In this document: piece by piece, positions 36,691 through 46,194 of the stretch
How positions within the stretch are numbered: position 1 is the first letter of the stretch
How the letters are laid out: the number at the start of each line of letters is the position of its first letter
Assembly: GCF_900142445.1 (NCBI RefSeq)
Contig: NZ_FRAV01000027.1
Coordinates: forward strand, 1-64,000
DNA from: Chryseobacterium polytrichastri
GTDB lineage: Bacteria; Bacteroidota; Bacteroidia; Flavobacteriales; Weeksellaceae
Length of the DNA stretch: 64,000 nucleotides
Direction: 5' to 3'
The notes under the pieces: model-generated
Seen by the model: the letters and a program-made list of their open reading frames with translations, nothing else
What the model was told of the DNA's origin: nothing
The model's database searches: none
Program-made: the position numbers and the translations under genes

Positions 36691-36897
36691 TTATAAAACA
36701 AATTACCAACAGCAAACAGTCATTGATTTTTTATTCCTAGAGGTAAATCTTTTGTAAGAAATAATACCTTAGCTTTAGTTTACGCGAGTATAATTATGTA
36801 AGTATGGCTTCAACCATAGAGGTGAATTTTTTTTAATTAATTATTTTTTCTGAAAACAGATTTAATCATATCTGAAAATTTCCAATAATGTTTGATT

Positions 36898-37151
36898 TTT
36901 CATTCAGACACATGCGTACAGTATGCCAATACTATTGAATCTTTATGGAGTAATGAGAAGTGTGAGTAGGAAGGGTTATTGTTGGGATAATGTAGTGGCA
37001 GAGAGTTTTTCAAGTCATTAAAAACTGAATTAATTTATGGCAATAAACTCATCGAAAAAAACAAATGGAACTGGAAGTCTTTGAATACATCGAAATATAG
37101 TTCAACAAAAAAAGAAGGCATAGTCCCTTGAATTACAAAAATGTAGCTTAA
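36898..37151 (+). pseudogene. IS3-family transposase orfB, C-terminal remnant
   Basis: The DDE integrase core of an IS3-type OrfB is recognisable across at least three frames: HSDTCVQYAN (normally HSDRGVQYAN), then MRSVSRKGYCWDNVVAESF with the region carrying the catalytic Glu, FKSLKTELIYGNKLI, and QMELEVFEYIEI followed by a TAG where Trp is expected and FNKKRRHSPLNYKNVA. Two or more frameshifts and the stop show that it is dead. The following AATTTTATTTGCACATCCAA may be part of the IS end. No N-terminal half precedes it. Confidence 0.8.
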
Positions 37152-38371
37152 CTAAAGAATGCAAATTTTATTTGCACATCCAATTTTTATTAGATAAATA
37201 ATGGGATTCAGTTGATTTATTTGGTTTTGTAGATTAATTGTTTCATTTGTAATTATTTTATTAAATATTTAATTTTTGTACTGATTTTTTATTAAATTTG
37301 ATTTGATTTATTAAATAAACTACCATGAAATCAATTATTAATTTGAACTTAAAGAGTTTAAACAAATCTTCCAAAAGAATATCACATATCATGATTCTTT
37401 AAACACACAAGTTTTTTGATGATGGATCATGGACATACATGGACGTTGAATAAAATCCGTCCAATCTGAAATATTAGTAAAAAATATAATTAACCATATG
37501 AAACAACTACAAATCACTTACAATTATGATGAAACAACTATTATTACTAACCTTATTAGGGCCTTTCGTTGCCCTTTTAATAACAGTATGTAAACAACGT
37601 AGAAAATAGACATTTTGTGATTAACACCCTATCAATAAACTACTAATATCGTTAAAAAGTTTATAAAGATGATGAATTTGTTGATGGTAATTTGGAAGTT
37701 ATGATTAACAATTTAAAAACAAATTAAGATATATCCAATTATACTACAATAGGTACTGATCATAAACACACTAATATTAAAGATGGAATAACATTTTTGA
37801 AAAATATTATGACCTGGTTCTTTTTTACCCTGAAAACTCAACAAAACAATAAGTCTACAAATATATCATAAGATTAATTTTTTTTACACATATTTCACTA
37901 TTTGTTGATATTTTATTGAGAATAGTTATATTTGGTGTAAAATTGATTTTATAAGATTGAAAAATCTAAAATAAATTTTATTCCTTTTTTCTTATCTACT
38001 GCAAAGCAACTTCAAAATATTTGTAAATAAATAGTAATCATTGAATTATAGAACAGTGCATAATTGTAGTAGAGTTTCCATAGATGCATAATAGTAAATT
38101 TGCAAATACAAAAATGCCAACATATCCGGGTAAATTTTTAGACTAGTCATTTGAGTATAAGATCAGGATTCTAAACGCAAAATAAATTAAAATTCAATTA
38201 AAACCTTTAATTAGGTAATAATAAATAACAAATTATTATTCATTACTTAATGTTTTTTTTTGGTTAGAATGTAAGAGATATTTTAATTATTCCCATAAGT
38301 AAAAGCCCTTGCTATCAAACCTGTATTTGAGAACATTATTGGAAATTATAAAATAATCTAAAATTAAAATA
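37152..38371. other. AT-rich region without supported genes
   Basis: About 1.2 kb of very low GC. A short open stretch at 37324 (MKSIINLNLKSLNKSSKRIS, then a stop after HIMIL) and the 27-codon ORF at 37526 are the only protein-like pieces. Fragments such as KDDEFVDGNLEVMINNLKTN near 37667-37727 hint at decayed genes. Nothing convincing is seen between 37740 and 38371 other than leader sequence for the next gene. Confidence 0.4.
37526..37609 (+). CDS. Possible 27-residue membrane peptide
   Basis: A short ORF encodes MMKQLLLLTLLGPFVALL followed by ITVCKQRRK: one hydrophobic helix with a positively charged end, the layout of a small single-pass membrane peptide. It has no recognised family and no clear ribosome-binding site, and lies in a decayed region, so it may be chance or a fragment. 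Confidence 0.25.
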   Translation: MMKQLLLLTLLGPFVALLITVCKQRRK

Positions 38372-39094
38372 ATGAAAAAAATATTTATGATATTATTAGC
38401 TATAACTTTTTCAAGTATAGTCTATTCTCAGGTAGGTATTAATACAGCCTCACCAAAATCAACCTTAGATATTACAGCTAAAAATTCTACAGGAGCCTCA
38501 ACAAATGTTGATGGCCTTTTAGTACCCAGATTAGACAGACTTCGTGCTCAAAGCATGATTTCAGTCCCTTTATCAACTATGATTTATGTTAATGATATAA
38601 GTACTGGTGCTGCTGCAGGAATTGCTGCTAATATTGATGCTGTAGGATATTATTATTACAATGGCACTATATGGGTAAAGACTGAAACTTTGACTACCTT
38701 AACCAATAACAATAATGGTACCTTTACTTATGTATCTGAAAATGGAACAGGGGTTAGTATTAACGCCGTAGTACCTAAATTTTTTTACATGCCTTCAATA
38801 GTATTGCCTACAAACATTGCAGATCCTGCATATAATCCTTCTACAGGAGAATTTACACTTAATCTTTATCAATTGTATTCCTCACAGTTTACAGCTCCGG
38901 TGATCAGTAGTAATGCTGCCTCAACACTTCCTGTGTTATCCAGTGGAGATATGGATTATTTTGTTACGTATTCTGATGCCAGTGTTTTTAATATTATCTC
39001 TTTGGGTACAGATGGAATATTGAAATATAAACTCCAAACAGGATATGTAATTTCAGAGAAAACGTATATGAATGTTGTATTGAAAGTGAAATAG
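38372..39094 (+). CDS. Secreted structural protein with QVGINT N terminus
   Basis: A 240-residue exported protein. The signal peptide ends in VYSQ and is followed at once by VGINTASPKSTLDITAKNST, the N-terminal motif of a large group of Bacteroidota surface proteins that resemble tail-fibre or adhesin stalks. The middle reads as beta-rich (YYYYNGTIWVKTETLTTL), and the C terminus (SEKTYMNVVLKVK) has no T9SS tail. It is followed two bases later by a 944-residue surface protein, so the two are surely co-transcribed and probably act together. Precise role unknown. Confidence 0.8.
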   Translation: MKKIFMILLAITFSSIVYSQVGINTASPKSTLDITAKNSTGASTNVDGLLVPRLDRLRAQSMISVPLSTMIYVNDISTGAAAGIAANIDAVGYYYYNGTIWVKTETLTTLTNNNNGTFTYVSENGTGVSINAVVPKFFYMPSIVLPTNIADPAYNPSTGEFTLNLYQLYSSQFTAPVISSNAASTLPVLSSGDMDYFVTYSDASVFNIISLGTDGILKYKLQTGYVISEKTYMNVVLKVK

Positions 39095-39096
39095 AT

Positions 39097-41931
39097 ATGG
39101 CGAAATATAAATACTTTTTAGCTTTTTTGTGGATCTTCATATTATCCACAAAAGTTTTTGCCGCAGACTATTATTGGGTAGGAGGCAATGGAAACTGGAG
39201 TGATATCAATCATTGGCGTACAACTTCAGGGGGAACACTTATCCCGAGTGTTATCCCTGGTCCTGTAGATAATGTGTATTTTGATGTAAATTCAGGATTT
39301 ACAGTAGGTAACAGTACAGTGACTTTGAATGTTACCGGAAACAGTCATAATATTACTTTTTCGGGCAGTGCTATAGCACCGACCTTTACCCAGAGTGGTA
39401 CCCAAACCCTTAATATTTATGGTTCCTCAGAATGGCAAATCGGAATGCCTACCATTACGATTTCAAATATTTATTACCGTAATACAGGGGAAGCTAAAAC
39501 GATAAAAAGCAATGGAGTAGGTACGGTTGTATCGGGGAGTACTTATTTTGAGGAGCAGAATTCTATAGATCTCCTTGATGATTTTAGTGTGGGTTTTTTA
39601 GATCATAATGCAGGTACATGGAGTACCAATAATCATCAGGTAATAATTGGGCGTGATTTTTCTACGACTACCAGTACCCAAGCCCGTACAATCAACCTTG
39701 GGAGTTCTGAGGTATTTGTAAGAAATAGTGATGGAATATTCAATATCAGTGGGGCTAATATTACCCTGAATGCAGGAACTTCTCACATTCACTTTAATCC
39801 TAACACAACTTTTACTTCGAGTAATACCCTTATAGGGAGAGCGGGACAGACCTTTTATGATGTAAGTTTTGAGGGAACAACTACTGTGGGAGCAATTGCA
39901 GTAGGAGGAACAGCAGCAGCTCCTTTGAACTTCCATAATGTAGAATTCAAGAATAACGGAAGAATTTCGGGATATAATAATTTTAATCAGTTGCTTTTAG
40001 CCCCTGTTAAAAATTATGAAATAGCAAGTAACAGTACACAACAGATCAACAATCTATTCTCTTTCAGTACCCCAAGCTGCTTAGGTTGGGCCTCACTATC
40101 GTCATCCACTTCTGGTACGGCAGCGAGATTTTCAGCACCTTCTACGGCAGTTATTAATGTCAGTGGTGTTGTAATGCAGGATATTTCAGGAATAGGAGGA
40201 GCATCTTTTATGGCTAATAATTCGGTGAATAACGGAAATAATACAGGGTGGGTTTTCCCTCCTTCTTCGGGTCAGAGCTTATATTGGGTAGGAGGCAATG
40301 GAAATTGGAATGATCAGACCCATTGGTCGCAGACTACTGGTGGAGCAGGAGGATACTGTGTCCCTGGTCCGAACGATAATGTGTATTTTGATGTAAATTC
40401 TGGTTTTACTGTGGGTAATAATACAGTTACGCTGGCAGCTACCGGATATGTCCATAATATTACTTTTTCGGGCAGTGCTATAGCACCGACCTTTATCGAG
40501 AGTGGTAGCCAAACCCTTAATATCTATGGTTCTTCAGAATGGCAAAGCGGAATGCCTACCATTACGATTTCAAATATTTATTATCGCAATACAGGGGAAG
40601 CTAAAACGATAAAAAGCAATGGAGTAGGTACGGTTGTATCGGGTATTACTTATTTTGAGGAGCAGAATTCTATAGATCTCCTTGATGATTTTAGTGTGGG
40701 ATTTTTAGAGCATACAGCGGGTACATGGACTACTAATAATCATCAGGTAACAATTGGACGTAATTTTTTTACGACTACCAGTACCCAAGCCCGTATAATC
40801 AACCTTGGAAGTTCTGAGGTATTTGTAAGAAATAGTGATGGAATATTCAATATCAGTGGGGCTAATATTACCCTGAATGCAGGAACTTCTCACATTCACT
40901 TTAATCCTAACACAACTTTTACTTCGAGTAATACCCTTATAGGGAGAGCGGGACAGACCTTTTATGATGTAAGTTTTGAGGGAACAACTACTGTGGGAGC
41001 AATTGCAGTAGGAGGAACAGCAGCAGCTCCTTTGAACTTCCATAATGTAGAATTCAAGAATAACGGAAGAATTTCGGGATATAATAATTTTGAGGAACTG
41101 TTTTTCGGTACAGGAAAAAGCTATGTTCTAGAGCGCAATACAACCCAGAAAATTACCAATTGGGTGTTAAGCGGTACTCCTTGTAGCATTACTTTTATTG
41201 AAAGCAGTATGGCAGGCACACGTGCTAATGTCAACATAACGGCTGGTAATACAAGTTTTAATTTTGCCAATATTAAAGATCTTAATGCGTCAGGACTTCC
41301 ATTGCAGTTTGGAGATAAGAGCACAGATAACGGAAATAATAGCAATATAACATTTGAACCTTATAATCCGGGGGCTTTTGAAGGCTTTGGAGCAGACTGG
41401 ACTTGCCATGTCATTGATAATGCAACTCCTTCCACTTATATGTTGGGGACAAGTGGTTTCTATGGAAACATATATACAACCTACAAATGGTATAAGCTAA
41501 ATGATCCCAATTATGATCCGGCAGCAGTCATAAGTACTGCCAGCGCGGTAGATATCAGAACTTTTGGATTTGGTACATATAAGGTTGAAGTTTCATATTC
41601 AGATGGTACGTCTGTTACCTGTACCATATCAGACGAGATCAACATTTATTCTAAAACGGAAATACCAGCTGCCTCTGGAAATGTTTGTAAGAAAGCAAGT
41701 AATACTTTAGCTGATATCTCTGTAAATGGAACAGCTATACAATGGTATATTTCTGCATCTTCAGGAACAGCATTACCCATTACAACTCCTATTGTAGATG
41801 GCCAAACCTATTATGTATCACAGACTGTAAACTCTTGCGAGAGTAATAAAGCAGCTGTTACAGTTGTAATGAAAGATTGTCAAAATGCAGTAATGGTAAA
41901 TCCAGGAATAAGAATAAGAGTACAACAATAA
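39097..41931 (+). CDS. Large secreted adhesin-like protein with duplicated modules
   Basis: A 944-residue exported protein, signal peptide ending KVFAAD. It holds two copies of a module beginning YYWVGGNGNWSDINHW and YWVGGNGNWNDQTHW, offset by about 369 residues. Each module is rich in short strands (for example TFSGSAIAPTFTQSGTQTLN). At DNA level 39268-39984 and 40375-41091 are highly similar, with about 280 bases identical at the 3' end. Ig-like segments follow (TYKWYKLNDPNYD, VEVSYSDGTSVTC, QTYYVSQTVNSC). The chain ends in GIRIRVQQ without a typical T9SS domain. Likely a surface or released adhesin made with the 38372 protein. Confidence 0.82.
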   Translation: MAKYKYFLAFLWIFILSTKVFAADYYWVGGNGNWSDINHWRTTSGGTLIPSVIPGPVDNVYFDVNSGFTVGNSTVTLNVTGNSHNITFSGSAIAPTFTQSGTQTLNIYGSSEWQIGMPTITISNIYYRNTGEAKTIKSNGVGTVVSGSTYFEEQNSIDLLDDFSVGFLDHNAGTWSTNNHQVIIGRDFSTTTSTQARTINLGSSEVFVRNSDGIFNISGANITLNAGTSHIHFNPNTTFTSSNTLIGRAGQTFYDVSFEGTTTVGAIAVGGTAAAPLNFHNVEFKNNGRISGYNNFNQLLLAPVKNYEIASNSTQQINNLFSFSTPSCLGWASLSSSTSGTAARFSAPSTAVINVSGVVMQDISGIGGASFMANNSVNNGNNTGWVFPPSSGQSLYWVGGNGNWNDQTHWSQTTGGAGGYCVPGPNDNVYFDVNSGFTVGNNTVTLAATGYVHNITFSGSAIAPTFIESGSQTLNIYGSSEWQSGMPTITISNIYYRNTGEAKTIKSNGVGTVVSGITYFEEQNSIDLLDDFSVGFLEHTAGTWTTNNHQVTIGRNFFTTTSTQARIINLGSSEVFVRNSDGIFNISGANITLNAGTSHIHFNPNTTFTSSNTLIGRAGQTFYDVSFEGTTTVGAIAVGGTAAAPLNFHNVEFKNNGRISGYNNFEELFFGTGKSYVLERNTTQKITNWVLSGTPCSITFIESSMAGTRANVNITAGNTSFNFANIKDLNASGLPLQFGDKSTDNGNNSNITFEPYNPGAFEGFGADWTCHVIDNATPSTYMLGTSGFYGNIYTTYKWYKLNDPNYDPAAVISTASAVDIRTFGFGTYKVEVSYSDGTSVTCTISDEINIYSKTEIPAASGNVCKKASNTLADISVNGTAIQWYISASSGTALPITTPIVDGQTYYVSQTVNSCESNKAAVTVVMKDCQNAVMVNPGIRIRVQQ
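39268..39984 (+). repeat. Internal duplication in the adhesin gene, copy 1
   Basis: From GATAATGTGTATTTTGATG to ATATAATAATTTT this matches 40375-41091 at a constant offset of 1107 bases. Differences are scattered in the first two thirds; the last roughly 280 bases show none that I could find. Confidence 0.85.
40375..41091 (+). repeat. Internal duplication in the adhesin gene, copy 2
   Basis: Second copy of the module DNA, in frame with the first (1107 bases = 369 codons). The near-identity at its 3' end suggests recent duplication or gene conversion. Confidence 0.85.
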
Positions 41932-42056
41932 ATAAATGTAGTATTCCTTCGGTCATATACTATAGTAAGAGACTGTCCGGAAAATTTTGAGGTATCTTGA
42001 AAATTTTTTATTTGAAAATCATTCTCAGGAAATACAAGTAAAATAGATGAAGTTTT

Positions 42057-42094
42057 AAAGAGGCTGTCCGAAAAGGGCAGCCTCTATTTTTTTG
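42057..42094 (-). terminator. Terminator of the histone H1-like gene
   Basis: GAGGCTG and CAGCCTC pair around a short AT/GC loop (GAGGCTGTCCGAAAAGGGCAG..). On the minus strand the hairpin lies directly after the stop codon at 42095. The gap 41932-42056 also holds GAGACTGTCCGGAAAATTTT, resembling an IS end or a degenerate copy of the same hairpin. Confidence 0.6.
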
Positions 42095-42271
42095 TTACTT
42101 TTTAGCTTCTTCAACAGAAACCTTTCTGAATTCTTTGAGCAGCTTACTAAGTTCAAGTGCTGATTTACGGACTCTTGTTCCTGCAGCTTTGTTACCTTTT
42201 TCCAATTGTAATGCGGCGTCTGATTTAAAATTTTCAAACTCGGCATTAATTTTTTCAATAAGATCTTTCAT
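42095..42271 (-). CDS. Histone H1-like small protein (Hc1 family)
   Basis: A 58-residue lysine-rich protein: MKDLIEKINAEFENFKSDAA, then LQLEKGNKAAGTRVRKSALE, LSKLLKEFRKVSVEEAKK. This is the form of the Bacteroidota histone H1-like proteins, helical and with an AGTRxRKSALxLSKLxKEFRK core. It probably binds DNA or nucleoid components. It stands alone inside the accessory region, with a hairpin after its stop codon. A longer reading in another frame over the same bases lacks any family resemblance and was discarded. Confidence 0.85.
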   Translation of the reverse strand: MKDLIEKINAEFENFKSDAALQLEKGNKAAGTRVRKSALELSKLLKEFRKVSVEEAKK

Positions 42272-42693
42272 AGTATTATTTTCTAATGATGAATGGTGAA
42301 AATAGGAGTTTTGCCTGATTCATAATAAGTTGGGTTTCTGAAAATTTAGAGTACTGCAATTTAATTGAACACTATTAAGGTTAAATTTTGATAAGAAAGA
42401 GTATTACCAATAAGCGGATTAAATAACTTTGATTAATCAGGGGCAAAAATTGCAAGATTAATTTTTTTCAGAAATAAGCAGAAAGATAACTGGCGGACCG
42501 TTGAGTGATAAGGGAAGAACCACGAAAAAAAAAATTGACTTCCGTGGAGCATCTTAAAAAAAGAAGGATTTTCAGGGTTGAATATCACAAAAGCAAATGT
42601 AGACCAGAAGCTGATTTATTCATGGGAAGAGCATGGTAACCTTGATTCAGACCACATCATAATACAAAAATAAATAATGTTACTTTTACTTTA
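42272..42693. other. Intergenic stretch with a gene fragment
   Basis: AT-rich DNA. At about 42555-42673 a forward open piece reads EGFSGLNITKANVDQKLIYS and WEEHGNLDSDHIIIQK before a stop, preceded in another frame by KKKLTSVEHLKK. This may be the end of a decayed gene. I do not recognise the family. Confidence 0.3.
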
Positions 42694-44100
42694 TTATAAC
42701 TCCAAAATCCACATATGAAGATTGGTTTCAGCAGAAAGGCCTAATTTTTTTTTCAATCTATATCGTTTTGTTTCAACGGTACGTATGGTTGTATTTTCAT
42801 ACTGACTGATTTCCTTACTGCTAAGATTGAGTCTCAAAAAAGCACAAAATTTCAAATCATGACCTGAAAGATTGGGATTCTGTATTTTGATTTTTTCAAT
42901 AAAATCGGGATATACTTCTGTAAAACGGATAAGAAAAAAAGGATCACCGGATTTTGCAAGTTGCATTACTTCTTTGAATGAAGAGTTGATCTGTAATTTC
43001 ATTTTTTTTGTTTCCTGTGATTTTTCTTCTATAATACTATCCTTTTTCACTTGTTTATTGAAAGAAATTCTTCGGATAAAATAGATACAAATCAAGGCTA
43101 TAATTAGAATAGCAGCAACGATAAAATAATATTTATTTTTTTCGGCTTCTCTTTCATCATCCCTTTCCTCGATCATATTTTCAATAACAGCACTTAAAGT
43201 CTTTTTTTCCTCAGTTTTTATGCTGTCATTAAGACTCATAAATCTATTTGAAAATTCTTTAGACTTTTCGAGGTTATTAAGGAATTCATATGTTTCAGCA
43301 ATTTTTTTATAAAGATTTCTTATTTCATCTCTATTTTTTGCTTTTTGATATCCTTTAAGAGATTTTAGATAATATTCCAAAGCTTTGCCATGATCATTCT
43401 TTGCAGCATATAGATTACCATATACCAATAATGGGGTAGATATTTCAGTGACGATTTTACTTTTTTTAGCTAGGTCCATAGATTTACGTAGATAATATTC
43501 AGCAGAATCCAGATTCTTTTTTTTCTCTATAAACCAATCTGCCGCCTGAGCATACGTTATCGGATCTTCGAGAAGTTGTAAGCATTTATTTCTTGCCACC
43601 TGCATAGAATCTATTTCATTGAGCATCGTAAAATTATACCACTTCCATGAATAACTATAGGTGGTGAAGCTTATTTTCTGTTGTTGATTTGATATTTTTT
43701 CAGCTTCTTTAAGAGCCGCATTGAGATTTTTATTAGACTCTTTAAAAAGTCCTAAATCTGCATATGTAACTCCAAAAGCATTATATAATCTTGAAATAAG
43801 AATAGGATTTTTTATTTCCTTACTTTCTTTTTGAGCCTCACGAAGATAAAAAAGGCTTTCAGTTAACTTCCCCAAAGTAGACATATGAAAGCCAATTCTG
43901 ATGTTTGTAGCTACAATGCATTCGGAATTACCTGTTTTTTTGCAAGACTCTAATGCCTTAAAATTAAATTTTAGGGCATTTTCTATCTCTGATTTATCAG
44001 CATATTCATTATTGATGCTATCAAGAATAGGTAATGTGTAATTCTGAGCATTAGAAGCCATAAATGAAAATAACAACAGAAAAAGTATTTCTTTCTTCAT
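42694..44100 (-). CDS. Membrane-tethered TPR protein with LuxR-like HTH
   Basis: A 468-residue protein from the ATG at 44100, which gives a signal peptide (FLLLFSFMASNAQ); a longer start at 44130 is possible. Tetratricopeptide-like helical repeats fill about residues 30-300 and should lie outside the inner membrane. One membrane helix follows (YYFIVAAILIIALICIYFI), then a coiled linker and a C-terminal helix-turn-helix of LuxR type (LRLNLSSKEISQYENTTIRT and VETKRYRLKKKLGL). Such proteins probably pass a periplasmic signal directly to DNA. It lies between the two adhesin-like loci and may regulate them. The 60572 protein is built the same way. Confidence 0.85.
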   Translation of the reverse strand: MKKEILFLLLFSFMASNAQNYTLPILDSINNEYADKSEIENALKFNFKALESCKKTGNSECIVATNIRIGFHMSTLGKLTESLFYLREAQKESKEIKNPILISRLYNAFGVTYADLGLFKESNKNLNAALKEAEKISNQQQKISFTTYSYSWKWYNFTMLNEIDSMQVARNKCLQLLEDPITYAQAADWFIEKKKNLDSAEYYLRKSMDLAKKSKIVTEISTPLLVYGNLYAAKNDHGKALEYYLKSLKGYQKAKNRDEIRNLYKKIAETYEFLNNLEKSKEFSNRFMSLNDSIKTEEKKTLSAVIENMIEERDDEREAEKNKYYFIVAAILIIALICIYFIRRISFNKQVKKDSIIEEKSQETKKMKLQINSSFKEVMQLAKSGDPFFLIRFTEVYPDFIEKIKIQNPNLSGHDLKFCAFLRLNLSSKEISQYENTTIRTVETKRYRLKKKLGLSAETNLHMWILEL

Positions 44101-45081
44101 AAACAGATAGTCAAATAATATATAAAACAAAATTAAATATTTGACGATGATAATTATTGTTTTTTATAAATAAGTTGAAAAAAGGATGATTTAGAAAGAT
44201 AACTCCACAAAACTTATTAAATATTATCTACTTAAATGCTACTGCATTGTTTTTGTTAAGTTGTTGTTTTTTAATTTGTTGTGGGTGGGTAGTAAAGGAG
44301 TAGTACTCGTTTTGTTATTCAATGGTTATACATTTGCAAAGTAAATTACAACAAGCATTCGAGTATATCGATTAGCTGATTGTGAAGGTACGATTCTAAA
44401 TACACTAAGGAAAAAAATAATTCTAAAAACAAACAACAATTAACAAATAAGAGGTGGGGTAATTTATTCTAATTGTTATAAAGCTGTCCCTGCATTTTCT
44501 CACAACATAATAATCTGAAAAATTTATAAATATATAGTATAGCAGAAGCGGGAAGTGATGGTCTCATCACAACTAGAGTAGAAGTATTTCTGTTTTTTTT
44601 CATTCAACGTTTGTGTTTAGAAGCAGGGATGTTACAAAGCATCCCTGTAATTCTAAATGATACAAAGTAGTCTCAAATTAAAATTTTATGAATTGATTTT
44701 AAGAAAATAAGTCATTTCTTATCAATTTTTGTACTTGCTTTAATATGTAGCGTACTTCAATAATGGAAAATATAAAATTTGGATAGTAGGTAGTGAATTG
44801 TCTTATGATGAGTATTTTATTAATTAATAGTTTGGAATTCGTTTGTATTTACTTGAATTACATGTGTTTTGGATTACTTTTTTAATTAAATTTGAATAAC
44901 AAAACTAACATACCAAACACAAAACTACTTTTCATATACAGGCTCAAATCCCAAATGTATTATTCAAGGTAGATGTAACACCTTACATCTAGAGCATAAA
45001 ATACATATAGAATTCAACAAAAAAAATACTTCATATACACACATAGGAATTGAAAAAAATATAAATTAAAAAATCAATACA
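44101..45081. other. 981-base AT-rich gap with one hairpin
   Basis: No gene is supported on either strand. CAGGGATG at 44624-44631 and CATCCCTG at 44640-44647 form a perfect 8-base hairpin without a T-run. The last 150 bases are AT-rich leader for the 45082 gene. The gap is unusually long, so a non-coding transcript or a decayed gene is possible, but nothing in the sequence proves it. Confidence 0.4.
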
Positions 45082-46143
45082 ATGAAAAAAAATACAATTA
45101 TTTTATCTGCCTTAGTTTTCTCAGGTTTTGCCTTCTCACAGGTAGGCATTCATACTGCTAATCCACAAGGAAGTTTCCATATAGATGGAGCTAAAGATAA
45201 TCCTGCAACAGGAGTTCCTTCGGCTGTTCAACAATCAAATGATTTCGTTTTGCTTAAAAATGGATATATCGGTGTAGGAACAATTAATCCTTCCTCTAAA
45301 CTTGAAATAATAGCGGATAATCAAGGTGAAGGTACAATTAATGATTTTAATTTTAGAGGATTTGGTACATCGAAACTTCCTGCTCTTATCTTTTCAAGTG
45401 CTAATGGAACATATTCAACTCCTTCAAATCTTATCAAAGATGAACCGATTGGTGCAGTAACATTTATTCCAAGAGCAAATAATGGATATAATTATAATGC
45501 AGGGTCTAGAATTAATTCTTATTATCAAGGAAATGGTACCGATGGTTTTACTGATTTGAGATTAATCACATCAGGAAATGAACAAATAAGAATTTCAGAA
45601 ACAGGAAATATAGGAATAGGAACAACAGTACCAACATCTAAATTGGATGTAAATGGAAATACTCGTATTCGTACAATAAATTCTTCAATAGGTACTACTT
45701 CGGATAATATTGTCTCAGCCGATTCAAATGGCAATTTAAGAGTAGTTTCTGATATCCCAAGAAGAACGGTTTATTCTACCACTAGTATTGCTCCAAATGA
45801 CAGTGGCTCCATAACAGTTACTGACCCTAATTTCACTTTTGCTCAAATCAATGTTACAGGAGGTAATGCATGTGCTAGAACAATGATTACAACATTTTCG
45901 AAAAACGGTAATACAATTAACTATTTGGGAGGGCAGGCAAGAGATATTACAGGGCAATTTACTCAATTGGATGCTAACGGAAATAATATATCGATTAAAT
46001 TTCCAGGCGTATTAAATTGTGCTGATGGTGGCAATGGAACGCAGTTTGATTTTGATATTTTAATAAGTGGAAATGTTATAACAATAACCAATAGAGGTAA
46101 TATTGCAAAGTCGTTTACTGCTAGAATTATTAGTAATTTATAA
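45082..46143 (+). CDS. Secreted structural/adhesin-like protein
   Basis: A 353-residue exported protein with signal peptide ending in AFSQ and then VGIHTANPQGSFHIDGAKDN, the same N-terminal type as the 38372 protein. Two GxGTxxPxSKLxx motifs (YIGVGTINPSSKLEI and NIGIGTTVPTSKLDV) are characteristic of tail-fibre-like beta stalks in Bacteroidota. The C-terminal domain is beta-rich and ends in KSFTARIISNL without a T9SS tail. It probably forms a surface or secreted trimer-like structure; partner unknown. It stands alone, followed by a MITE-like element. Confidence 0.8.
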   Translation: MKKNTIILSALVFSGFAFSQVGIHTANPQGSFHIDGAKDNPATGVPSAVQQSNDFVLLKNGYIGVGTINPSSKLEIIADNQGEGTINDFNFRGFGTSKLPALIFSSANGTYSTPSNLIKDEPIGAVTFIPRANNGYNYNAGSRINSYYQGNGTDGFTDLRLITSGNEQIRISETGNIGIGTTVPTSKLDVNGNTRIRTINSSIGTTSDNIVSADSNGNLRVVSDIPRRTVYSTTSIAPNDSGSITVTDPNFTFAQINVTGGNACARTMITTFSKNGNTINYLGGQARDITGQFTQLDANGNNISIKFPGVLNCADGGNGTQFDFDILISGNVITITNRGNIAKSFTARIISNL

Positions 46144-46194
46144 TTAAATAGCTTTACAATAATGAATGTAAGACTGTTTATCATTTTTTTATTC

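Noticed and set aside
39598-41043. Two identical-looking 112-codon minus-strand frames inside the adhesin gene
   Set aside because: They are antisense shadows duplicated together with the repeated modules, not independent paralogous genes.
42055-42258. A 67-codon minus-strand frame over the histone H1-like gene
   Set aside because: It is out of frame with the clear H1-like protein at 42095-42271, runs through the terminator hairpin and has no family resemblance.
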